From JACOVP01 sp035289145 (GTDB lineage: Archaea > Nanobdellota > Nanobdellia > SCGC-AAA011-G17 > UBA489), in contig DATDXZ010000019.1 in the NCBI GenBank assembly GCA_035289145.1, positions 1 through 22,148 on the forward strand: a stretch of 22,148 nucleotides of DNA. The letters are read 5' to 3'. Of the stretch, positions 6,084 to 12,542 are shown piece after piece (within the stretch, counting starts at the first letter, position 1; each line of letters starts with the position of its first letter). The notes beneath the pieces were generated by a model. That model ran no database searches and was not told where the DNA came from. It saw only the letters and a list, made by a program, of their open reading frames with translations. A program made the position numbers and the translations under genes.

Positions 6084-7379
6084 TTACTCTTTCTTTTTTA
6101 TCAACAGCCATTTCCAAAGCGGAACATATCTTATAGGGCCTACTTTTTCCTCTCTTGTTTTCGTGATCATGAGCAATTCTTTACACCTTGTTTTCATTTC
6201 TTTCTTGAATTCTTCCAGCGCCCTTGCTTCTCTTTCCAGAATTTCATCAGTATAGGAGACATTGATTGCTGTCAATGACTGATCCTTATTTTTTACAATA
6301 AAGTCGACTTCACCTTTTTTCTTCCAATAATACACTTCTTTATCATTTCTCCTCAATTCCAGGAAGACGAGATTTTCAACTAGCTTTCCATCATCTTTAG
6401 AAAATTTAAATGCGACCGCGTTTCGCAGCCCATTATCTACACAATATACTTTTGATGGCAGTGTTTTTTGTTCTTTTAGAGAGTAGGAAAAATGATCCAA
6501 AGTAAACAAGAGAAACGCTTCTTGGTAATAGGAAATATATTCTTTTATAGTGTCATAGGAGATTTTTACTATGCTCCTTATACTTCTCAATGAAAAAAAA
6601 CTTGTTACATTTGTTATCAAAAAAAGCGCGAGGTCTTTTGTTTTCTGACTGTTCAGATTATACCTATCAATAATATCTTTGTAGAGAATATCATCAAAAT
6701 ACTGCTTCAGGACTTTCATTTTATATCTCTCTTCCTTTAATGTGATCTCTGGAAAACCACCCTGCATCACATATTCCTGCAAATGCCTCATAATACTGTG
6801 TTTTGTCTGATCACTTACTATACCTCTTTCCACATTACTCTCCTCTATGCTCACTTCTTTGAACTCCAAAAATTCTTTAAAGCTTAGCGGAAATACTTCG
6901 AATGTGAGATTTCTTCCTGTTAAGAGCGTGGCGTATTCTTTCTTTAGTAGATATGAGCATGATCCAGATATTACAAATTTATTATTGGTTTTAAGGTCAT
7001 ATTTTTTTCGAATCCATCCCTCCCACCCATCTTTTTTATGGACTTCGTCGAGAAAAATATAGGCTTTTTTATCGGGATTAATATTCTCACGATAGCACGC
7101 ATATATTTCCTCGATACTATCCTTTGAGAACTTTTTATCTTCCAGATTAATAAAGAGTATCTGTTTTTTGTCTACATTTTTTTTCAGCAGCTGACTAATC
7201 ATCTCATATAAGAGCGTGCTTTTTCCAGATCTTCTTACTCCTGTAATAATGATTATTTCTTTGATAGCAACGGCGTCTACTATGTCAGTGTACTGAGGCC
7301 TAGGCTTTCCTCGTAATTCTTCAATAGTTTCTTCCTTTTCCCACCAGGGATTCCATTCAACCAGTTTTTCTACTTCCAT
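6084..7379 (-). CDS. DUF4143-type P-loop ATPase (COG1373-like)
   Basis: This is a 431-residue archaeal/bacterial ATPase of the AAA-like plus DUF4143 architecture. The Walker A loop is GVRRSGKST (47-55), Walker B YIFLDEVH (107-114) and the following strand FVISGSCSYLL (135-145); the family segment FEVFPLSFKEFLEF comes next. The C-terminal part has the nuclease-like core GEVDFIVKNKD and then INVSYT. Active PD-(D/E)XK cores have E/Q-x-K at that second site; here it reads NVS, so nuclease activity is probably lost. The cellular role of these ATPases is poorly known. The gene has its own TATA box and a striking operator array upstream, and it sits between two copies of a 19-bp repeat. It therefore looks like a separately regulated, possibly transferred cassette placed between the COG2403 gene and the carbamoyltransferase. 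Confidence 0.87.
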   Translation of the reverse strand: MEVEKLVEWNPWWEKEETIEELRGKPRPQYTDIVDAVAIKEIIIITGVRRSGKSTLLYEMISQLLKKNVDKKQILFINLEDKKFSKDSIEEIYACYRENINPDKKAYIFLDEVHKKDGWEGWIRKKYDLKTNNKFVISGSCSYLLKKEYATLLTGRNLTFEVFPLSFKEFLEFKEVSIEESNVERGIVSDQTKHSIMRHLQEYVMQGGFPEITLKEERYKMKVLKQYFDDILYKDIIDRYNLNSQKTKDLALFLITNVTSFFSLRSIRSIVKISYDTIKEYISYYQEAFLLFTLDHFSYSLKEQKTLPSKVYCVDNGLRNAVAFKFSKDDGKLVENLVFLELRRNDKEVYYWKKKGEVDFIVKNKDQSLTAINVSYTDEILEREARALEEFKKEMKTRCKELLMITKTREEKVGPIRYVPLWKWLLIKKKE

Positions 7380-7381
7380 AG

Positions 7382-7399
7382 GTTACAATACAGTGTAAC
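7382..7399. repeat. Inverted repeat 1 (putative operator)
   Basis: GTTACAATACAGTGTAAC: half-sites GTTACA and TGTAAC around a 6-base spacer. It lies between the ATPase start codon and its TATA box, where a bound protein would block initiation. Confidence 0.75.
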
Positions 7400-7403
7400 A
7401 TTA

Positions 7404-7414
7404 CCTATATAAAT
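7404..7414 (-). promoter_or_regulatory. TATA box of the ATPase gene, between two operators
   Basis: The minus strand reads ATTTATATAGG, a good archaeal TATA box, about 30 bases before the ATG at 7379. It occupies the 15-base gap between inverted repeats 1 and 2. Repeat 1 therefore overlaps the likely transcription start and repeat 2 covers the region just upstream of TATA. Confidence 0.7.
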
Positions 7415-7432
7415 GTTACGTTTTAGTGTAAC
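7415..7432. repeat. Inverted repeat 2 (putative operator)
   Basis: GTTACGTTTTAGTGTAAC: same arms and spacer length as repeat 1, starting exactly 33 bases from it. It abuts the upstream side of the TATA box, where TFB would contact DNA. Confidence 0.75.
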
Positions 7433-7504
7433 TTTTAATCAGACTTAAGTTCTTTCTTCTTCGCCTTTTCCTATTGAGAACTCTTAGAGCACTAAAGAAA
7501 TTAT

Positions 7505-7522
7505 GTTACGTTCTACTGTAAC
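7505..7522. repeat. Inverted repeat 3 (putative operator)
   Basis: GTTACGTTCTACTGTAAC: third copy of the motif, about 90 bases further from the gene than repeat 2. Confidence 0.75.
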
Positions 7523-7537
7523 AAATATGCTTAAAAT

Positions 7538-7555
7538 GCTACGTTTTAGTGTAAC
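7538..7555. repeat. Inverted repeat 4 (putative operator)
   Basis: GCTACGTTTTAGTGTAAC: one base different from repeat 2. It starts 33 bases from repeat 3, the same spacing as repeats 1 and 2. The gap between repeats 3 and 4 is again 15 bases and contains an AT-rich TTAAAA. Confidence 0.72.
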
Positions 7556-7734
7556 ATTTACTGCCTAGAACATTCATTTTTTATAGTGTCATCCATTGTT
7601 TCGCTGACAAATTATATCTTGGACGAGTTCTCTTCGCATTTTCAAAAACTTATTGAGTCCTTTTTTATTCGCTGTCTCACTATTTTCATCGCTTTTTCTG
7701 ATTGTATTCTATTACCCATTTCTCTCTAGTTTCA
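7556..7734. other. Non-coding remainder of the gap between the ATPase and COG2403 genes
   Basis: The whole gap between 7379 and 7735 is about 355 bases. Apart from the operator array and the right direct-repeat copy at 7692-7710, I see no convincing gene, tRNA or strong hairpin. On the minus strand the repeat is followed by ATGAAAATAG, which resembles the leader-plus-ATGAAA of the carbamoyltransferase gene and could be a vestige of it. Confidence 0.5.
7692..7710. repeat. 19-bp direct repeat, right copy
   Basis: A perfect copy of 6042-6060 (CTTTTTCTGATTGTATTCT), starting 1650 bases away in the same orientation. It lies 24 bases past the stop codon of the COG2403 gene. Confidence 0.8.
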
Positions 7735-9054
7735 TTATTGAGCAAACCTCTTCAAAACATCGTGCAATGTTATCTCTCCCAGCTCCTCTAATATATAGGT
7801 GACTGTGACTATGGGCTTATTGATTTTCAATAATTTTTTTAAGTTGACTGGTGTTCCGTCAATGACCACATTACATTGCGCTCTATTAATTGTTTCTTCC
7901 AATTCTTTGATCTGCTCCTGCGAATATCCCATAGCAGGCAATATCTTTTTGAGATGCATGAATTTCTTGTAGAGTTGTTTTAATGAGCCGACTGCAGCTT
8001 CTTGCGCATCTATCATCTTTCCACCATATTTCTGGGCGACTAAGAAGCCAGCTCCGTATGCCATGCCTCCATGCGTCAAAGTAGGACCATCTTCCACGAC
8101 TAAGACACTCTTTCCTTTAATCAATTCTGGCTGATCTATGATAAGCTTTAAATCTGCCTCGATGACTTTTGCCTTAGGATTATACAATCTGATATTTTTC
8201 TTTACAATCTCTATTCCTTCTGGTGTTGCGGATTTCATCTTGCTGATAATGATGACATCCGCGCTTCTGAAGTTGACTTCTCCCGGATAATAGGACATCT
8301 CATGACCTGGACGATGCGGATCGACTAAGACTATGTTGAGATCTGGTTTGTAGAAAGAAAAATCATTATTTCCTCCGTCCCAAATTATAATGTCTGCTTC
8401 TCTTTCTGCTTTTCTTATAATCTTTTCATAATTGACACCTGCATAAATAGGAATGCCTAATTCAATCCAAGGCTCATATTCTTCTCGTTCTTCAATAGTA
8501 CATTTATATTTTCTGAGATCTTCATACGCCGCAAAACGCTCTACTTCCTCTTTCTTGAGATCACCGTAAGGCATGGGATGACGGATAGCAACTACTTTTA
8601 GACCATATTTGAGCAGTGTTTCCGCAACTTTTCTTGACGCTGGAGATTTTCCACACCCTGTCCTGACTGCTGTGATGCTGACTACTGGTTTTTTACTTTT
8701 GATCTGCGTGTCTTTTGGACCTAACAAACGGAAGTTTGCACCTGCCGCCAGTGCGATAGATGCTTTATCCATGACCTCTTTGTGACTGAGATCGGAATAA
8801 CAGAGGACTACTTCATCTACTTTTAATTGTGGAATAATCTCTGCTAATTTCTCTTCTGGAAAGAAGGGAATATTTTTTTTATATAATCTACCTGCTAATG
8901 ATCTAGGAAAAGAACGCTTCTCAATGCCTGGGATTTGCGCCTGTGTGAAACCGACGACTTGGTAGTGAGGATTATTTTTATAGAATACTAGAAAGTTATG
9001 CCAGTCTCTTCCTGAAGCACCCAGAATTAATATATTTTTCACTTTTTTCTTCAC
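7735..9054 (-). CDS. COG2403 / cyclic 2,3-diphosphoglycerate synthetase-like nucleotide-binding protein
   Basis: The 439-residue protein has an N-terminal Rossmann-like half (ILILGASGRDW near the start) and a P-loop half with VRTGCGKS (about 130-137), IRHPMPYG (157-164), IIIWDGGNND (about 222-231) and VDPHRPGHE. This layout is the COG2403 family, usually annotated as cyclic 2,3-diphosphoglycerate synthetase or predicted GTPase. The true reaction in non-methanogens is unclear. The frame opens at GTG 9066, but GTG 9054 has an AAAGGTGA ribosome site about 8 bases upstream, so 9054 is preferred. It overlaps the end of the winged-helix gene in another frame. It points toward the carbamoyltransferase operon; without the ATPase module it would sit directly upstream. 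A link to carbamoyl phosphate or ornithine metabolism is an inference from that layout. Confidence 0.85.
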   Translation of the reverse strand: MKKKVKNILILGASGRDWHNFLVFYKNNPHYQVVGFTQAQIPGIEKRSFPRSLAGRLYKKNIPFFPEEKLAEIIPQLKVDEVVLCYSDLSHKEVMDKASIALAAGANFRLLGPKDTQIKSKKPVVSITAVRTGCGKSPASRKVAETLLKYGLKVVAIRHPMPYGDLKKEEVERFAAYEDLRKYKCTIEEREEYEPWIELGIPIYAGVNYEKIIRKAEREADIIIWDGGNNDFSFYKPDLNIVLVDPHRPGHEMSYYPGEVNFRSADVIIISKMKSATPEGIEIVKKNIRLYNPKAKVIEADLKLIIDQPELIKGKSVLVVEDGPTLTHGGMAYGAGFLVAQKYGGKMIDAQEAAVGSLKQLYKKFMHLKKILPAMGYSQEQIKELEETINRAQCNVVIDGTPVNLKKLLKINKPIVTVTYILEELGEITLHDVLKRFAQ

Positions 9055-9331
9055 TTTTATTGTCACCTTTTAATATTTTAATTAATATTCTTCCATTTTT
9101 ACTTAAGATATAATACTTTTTTGGAGGTCCATATCTATTTATGTATTTTGGTGTTATATTAACTATTCCCATCTTAATGTCTTTGCTAAAAGCATCCCTT
9201 ATTGACCAATGAGAATTACCTGATAATCGTGCTATTTCTTCCGGACTTCTTGATTTATTGACTATATACCTCCAGTACTTCATTCTTGCTCGTGTATATT
9301 GTTTATTTTTATAGCTAGTAATGAGTTTCAT
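8996..9331 (-). CDS. Winged-helix DNA-binding protein (putative regulator)
   Basis: The 111-residue protein reads as a winged helix: helix ARMKYWRYIVN, then SPEEIARLSGNSHWSIRDAFSKDIKMGIV as the helix-turn-helix, then YGPPKKYYILSKNGRILIKIL as the wing. ATG 9331 is chosen; an in-frame TTG at 9367 would add 12 residues. Neither start has a convincing ribosome site, though an AT-rich AATATATTA lies on this strand around 9398-9406. Its last 20 or so codons overlap the COG2403 gene in another frame, so the pair is probably co-transcribed. It may regulate that operon. The 3' overlap of about 59 bases is longer than usual here, so the C-terminal tail (after about GDNKSEEK) may be an extension or frameshift product. 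It could also be the remnant of a longer regulator. Confidence 0.62.
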   Translation of the reverse strand: MKLITSYKNKQYTRARMKYWRYIVNKSRSPEEIARLSGNSHWSIRDAFSKDIKMGIVNITPKYINRYGPPKKYYILSKNGRILIKILKGDNKSEEKSEKYINSGCFRKRLA

Positions 9332-9370
9332 TTGTTGTCTATTAGAATCTTCAAATAACCTATCCAATAA

Positions 9371-9727
9371 AATTTTAGTAATGACCTTAACATTGCAGTA
9401 ATATATTTCATAACTTCCCTTTGTTTTCCTTACGTTGGAAAATATGTTTATGAAACAAATGGAAATCTACAGAGTGGGTGGCCTGTTCCTTACTCTGGCA
9501 ATATTCCTTCTTACTCTAAAATCTCTCCTTCAGTAATTGAAAATATTGATGGAGGGAATGATAAAGAGATTATTTTTGTAAAAGATGGACATTACTCTCA
9601 AGCATTCATTAATATATGCTGGCCTTATTTAAGAAACTCTGTTCATATCCACAAACAAGATGGCACACCATTACCTGGATGGCCTAAATCATTTGATTGT
9701 TCTGTAAACCCTGTTGCTGTAGGTGAT
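9371..9727 (+). pseudogene. In-frame 5' extension of the propeller-repeat protein, no start codon
   Basis: The reading frame of the 9728 gene stays open back to 9371 and carries at least two more repeat units: TNGNLQSGWP near 9455-9484 and DGTPLPGWPK near 9659-9688. Between the upstream stop and 9728 there is no in-frame ATG, GTG or TTG. No signal peptide with a start is visible either. The gene therefore looks cut off at its 5' end, probably by a rearrangement near 9370-9430, beside the start of the divergent winged-helix gene. Confidence 0.6.
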
Positions 9728-10468
9728 GTGGATAATAATGGGGATATTGAGGTTGTAATCTCTACTATTGCAGGATATAATGGAAGTCAATTTGTTGGAG
9801 AATTAAATGTTTTTAATCATGATGGAAGTCTAGTTCCTGGATGGCCTCGGAGTACAAGTTCTGCGTTATTATCTCCCCCTGTTCTTGCAGATATGGATCA
9901 AAATGATGGAGGTAGACTGGAGATTATCCAGGCAGGAGCAGATGGAAGACTGTATGTTTTCAATGATGATGGAACTATAGTGGCTGGATGGCCAAGAATC
10001 CTTGGTTCCGAGTTTGGATTAAACTTTCCCGCAATAGCAGACATAGATAATAATGGAGATTTAGAAATTGTTATAATCGCAGATAATAATCAAATTTATG
10101 TCCTTAATCACGATGGGACAATATTGCCCGGATGGCCAAAATGGAATTACTGGCACTCTTTCCCATTAATTGCAGATTTAGACGGAAATGGTTTTAAAGA
10201 GATTATAACAAACACTTGGGCAGCTTCTGGTTCTCCAGAAATATATGTTTATAAATATGATGGAGTAATATTTAATGGTTTTCCAAAGTTCACAAGCCAT
10301 CCTCTTTCACTAATTGTTGATGATGTAAATGGAAATGGTTTAATTGATTTATTTGGAGTAGATCATTTAGGTAATACTTATACATGGGAGTTTACTGGAC
10401 AGGCGACTCCGCAGAATCTACCTTGGCCTATGGCTCGACATGACGCACAGAATACTGGAAAATATTAA
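9728..10468 (+). CDS. FG-GAP/VCBS-like beta-propeller repeat protein, 5'-truncated
   Basis: The visible product has repeated units ending in DG...PGWP: DGSLVPGWPR (gene position 9821), DDGTIVAGWPR (9965), DGTILPGWPK (10112) and DGVIFNGFPK (10259), spaced 48-49 codons. Each is preceded by a calcium-loop-like D.D.NG..EIV. The end PWPMARHDAQNTGKY is the usual tail of secreted FG-GAP/VCBS proteins. Such proteins are extracellular beta propellers that bind ligands, sugars or other proteins. The GTG at 9728 is the first possible start but falls inside a repeat, so it is probably not the original one (see 9371-9727). No signal peptide is present, and a secreted propeller without one would not be exported. 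I read this as a fragment, or a gene whose true start was lost. Confidence 0.7.
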   Translation: MDNNGDIEVVISTIAGYNGSQFVGELNVFNHDGSLVPGWPRSTSSALLSPPVLADMDQNDGGRLEIIQAGADGRLYVFNDDGTIVAGWPRILGSEFGLNFPAIADIDNNGDLEIVIIADNNQIYVLNHDGTILPGWPKWNYWHSFPLIADLDGNGFKEIITNTWAASGSPEIYVYKYDGVIFNGFPKFTSHPLSLIVDDVNGNGLIDLFGVDHLGNTYTWEFTGQATPQNLPWPMARHDAQNTGKY

Positions 10469-10496
10469 TTATTAAAAGATTATAAAAAGCTATATA

Positions 10497-11429
10497 TTAT
10501 TTCTTTATTACAGTTCCTTCTTTTCCTTTTAATGCTTTCGCAACTCTTGCTGGAGAGGTGATTATAACTTTCTTCCCGCCATGCTTGAGAAAATTAATTG
10601 CAGCTTCTATTTTTGGTCCCATGGATCCTTCTGGGAAATGACCTTCCTGCATATATTGCTTTGCTTCCCCAATAGTAAGTGTGCTGAGATTTTTTTGGTT
10701 TGATTTTCCATAATTGAGCGCTACTTTATTTACACCAGTCAAAATTAAGAAAAGATCTGCTTTGAGATCCTTTGCTAAGCAAGCTGAAGCTAGATCTTTA
10801 TCAATTACTGCCGCAATGCCTTTGAGTTTTCCTTGGTGTTCATAGACTGGAATACCGCCACCACCGGCAGCGATAACAATGACATCCTCTTTGAGTAGTT
10901 TTTGTATAATTTTAACATCGTCAATCTTTACCGGCCGAGGAGAAGGAACCACACGCCTGAATTTTCCTTTTTCTATCTCTTTCATTTCCTGTCCTTTTTT
11001 CTGCAAGAGCTCTGCCTGCTCTTTTGTATACCAAGGACCAATAGGTTTGGTTGCACGATGGAAATAAGGATCATGTTTGTCAACAATAACTTGCGTCAAC
11101 AAAGAAATGACTGCATGTTTTTTATGGTGCTGTGTTAGTTTATTCTGCAATGTCTGCTCTATTAAATAGCCCATTTCTCCCTCAGATTCAGCAACGCAAA
11201 CTTCTAAAGGTAAATTGTATGCCTTACCTAACGCCTCCTCAACACGAATAAGTATATTTCCTACTTGAATCGCATTGCCATGGGTAATTATTATTTTATA
11301 TTCTTCTTTGAGCAGGTCAAGAATACACTCTAGTGCTTGATCTAACACTTTTACTTGAGAGCTGATAGATAATTTTTCTCCTTTTTTCTGCAGAGCATTT
11401 CCACCCAAAGCGACGACAGCTATTTTCAT
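10497..11429 (-). CDS. arcC: Carbamate kinase
   Basis: Carbamate kinase makes ATP, CO2 and ammonia from carbamoyl phosphate and ADP in the catabolic direction. The 310 residues match the family length. Motifs are VALGGNAL (6-13), THGNAIQVGN (49-58, a variant of THGNGPQVGN), KPIGPWYT (128-135), AAGGGGIPV (187-195), VIDKDLASA, LTGVNKVALNYG and the tail PEGSMGPKIEAA. Its ATG overlaps the stop of the lipoprotein gene by ATGA (11426-11429), so it belongs to the VIT-lipoprotein-kinase operon. With the carbamoyltransferase about 5 kb away it can complete a citrulline-to-ATP route. The kinase is separated from the carbamoyltransferase and there is no arginine deiminase in the window, so citrulline would have to come from elsewhere. 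The call is secure; the direction is an inference. Confidence 0.95.
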   Translation of the reverse strand: MKIAVVALGGNALQKKGEKLSISSQVKVLDQALECILDLLKEEYKIIITHGNAIQVGNILIRVEEALGKAYNLPLEVCVAESEGEMGYLIEQTLQNKLTQHHKKHAVISLLTQVIVDKHDPYFHRATKPIGPWYTKEQAELLQKKGQEMKEIEKGKFRRVVPSPRPVKIDDVKIIQKLLKEDVIVIAAGGGGIPVYEHQGKLKGIAAVIDKDLASACLAKDLKADLFLILTGVNKVALNYGKSNQKNLSTLTIGEAKQYMQEGHFPEGSMGPKIEAAINFLKHGGKKVIITSPARVAKALKGKEGTVIKK

Positions 11430-11794
11430 GGTTGGGCAACTGTCAGATTAGCACAGACGTCAAAAATCTCAAATCGCTCTACACGTTTTTTACAACCAAT
11501 GGGTTTGGGGAACCAGCTGCATTTTCCTTCCTTGCTTCCTTCGACAGGCTCACACCAACCAACGCATTCTGCAGCAACTTTGCACTTTTCTCCAGCGTCT
11601 TTTGTCTTGTTCATCCAAAGTGACTCCTTCTTAATCTGATCATAAACATAGACTGATTCTTGCTCTTCTGGATTATATACTCTTCTCTCTTTTTGGATAT
11701 CTTCCTTTACTCCTGTATCTTTCTGAATTAATGACTTCTCAGGAGCGCATCCTGCCACTATAAGCACCAAAAAAATAACTAACAACAGCTTCAT
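11426..11794 (-). CDS. Six-cysteine membrane lipoprotein of unknown function
   Basis: The N-terminus MKLLLVIFLVLIVAGCAPE is a lipoprotein signal with lipobox VAGC (13-16), so Cys16 would be lipidated and anchored to the outer face of the membrane. The 122-residue protein then has a charged linker and six cysteines at 71, 77, 81, 92, 101 and 114 (C.....C...C..........C), suggesting up to three disulfides. A GWCEP and GKCS pattern hints at a small disulfide-rich module, but I recognise no named family. It overlaps the VIT gene upstream and the carbamate kinase downstream by ATGA at both ends, so all three are probably co-translated. It could be an extracytoplasmic partner of the VIT protein; that is only context. 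Confidence 0.75.
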   Translation of the reverse strand: MKLLLVIFLVLIVAGCAPEKSLIQKDTGVKEDIQKERRVYNPEEQESVYVYDQIKKESLWMNKTKDAGEKCKVAAECVGWCEPVEGSKEGKCSWFPKPIGCKKRVERFEIFDVCANLTVAQP

Positions 11795-12501
11795 ACTATC
11801 TTCACCAAGTAGTTGTTGAAAAATTCTCCAAGATAATAGGATGTTAAGGTTGCTATGGCTCCGATGACCACCATTTCAATACCACTGCGCAGCCAATCAC
11901 GACCGGTGTAATGCGTCTTTAAGATACCTACCAAAAAAAGCAAGGACATACAAGTTACTGAAGCCCACAATAATGCAGACCCTACAGGTATGAATACAAA
12001 TGGAATTACAGGAATTGCTGCCGCGATTAAGAATGCGAAGAAAGTAATAATGCCTACAACAATTGGACTTTCTATATTTTTTTTGCTCACTCCTATCTCT
12101 TCCTCCATCATTACATTGAGCCATCTTTTTTTATTGCTTGTGATGCGATGAACTACCATTGCTAATTCTTTTCCCTTGAATCCTTTCTTCTTATAAAGCT
12201 CTTCTATCTCTCTTTTTTCTAGACTCGGCATTGCTTTAATTTCATATTTTTCCCGCTGATACTCATGACGATAGAATTCCACTTGTGATTTTGTCGCGAT
12301 ATAATTTCCCAATCCCATGGAGATGGCGCCAGCGATCATGTCTGCTAAGCCACCCAGAATAACCACTTTACTGCCTAACATAGCTCCACTCAAACCCGCG
12401 ACTAAAGCCAGATTAGAAACTGTTCCATCATTAAATCCAAAAATGAGAGAACGCATATACTTTCCCCCTTTAGGATGCATCAATGCCTCTTTTTGATTCA
12501 T
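11791..12501 (-). CDS. VIT/CCC1 family iron/manganese transporter-like membrane protein
   Basis: VIT/CCC1 proteins move ferrous iron or manganese across membranes. The 236-residue protein has the family's first helix pair (FGFNDGTVSNLALVAGLSGA, 21-40, and ILGGLADMIAGAISMGLGNYIA, 48-69). A cytoplasmic metal-binding segment runs from VEFYRHEY to MMEEEIG (74-137), followed by three more helices (about 147-170, 174-195, 206-226). Asp25, Asp54 and Met62 lie in the first two helices, as in the family. It leads an operon with the lipoprotein and carbamate kinase, overlapping the next gene by ATGA. A TATA-like TTAAATAAG lies about 30 bases upstream on this strand (around 12524-12532). The pairing of a metal transporter with carbamate kinase is unusual. 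The metal is not certain from sequence. Confidence 0.87.
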   Translation of the reverse strand: MNQKEALMHPKGGKYMRSLIFGFNDGTVSNLALVAGLSGAMLGSKVVILGGLADMIAGAISMGLGNYIATKSQVEFYRHEYQREKYEIKAMPSLEKREIEELYKKKGFKGKELAMVVHRITSNKKRWLNVMMEEEIGVSKKNIESPIVVGIITFFAFLIAAAIPVIPFVFIPVGSALLWASVTCMSLLFLVGILKTHYTGRDWLRSGIEMVVIGAIATLTSYYLGEFFNNYLVKIV

Positions 12502-12542
12502 TACTTCTAGATGAGAAATCTTTACTTATTTAACCTTTTCTT

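Noticed and set aside
7382..7555. Possible CRISPR array made of the four 18-bp repeats
   Set aside because: The repeats are palindromic, imperfect and irregularly spaced (33, 90, 33 bases). They straddle a TATA box, which fits operators and not a repeat-spacer array. No cas genes are present.
351..11429. A complete arginine deiminase pathway
   Set aside because: Carbamoyltransferase and carbamate kinase are present, but no deiminase sequence is visible on either strand.
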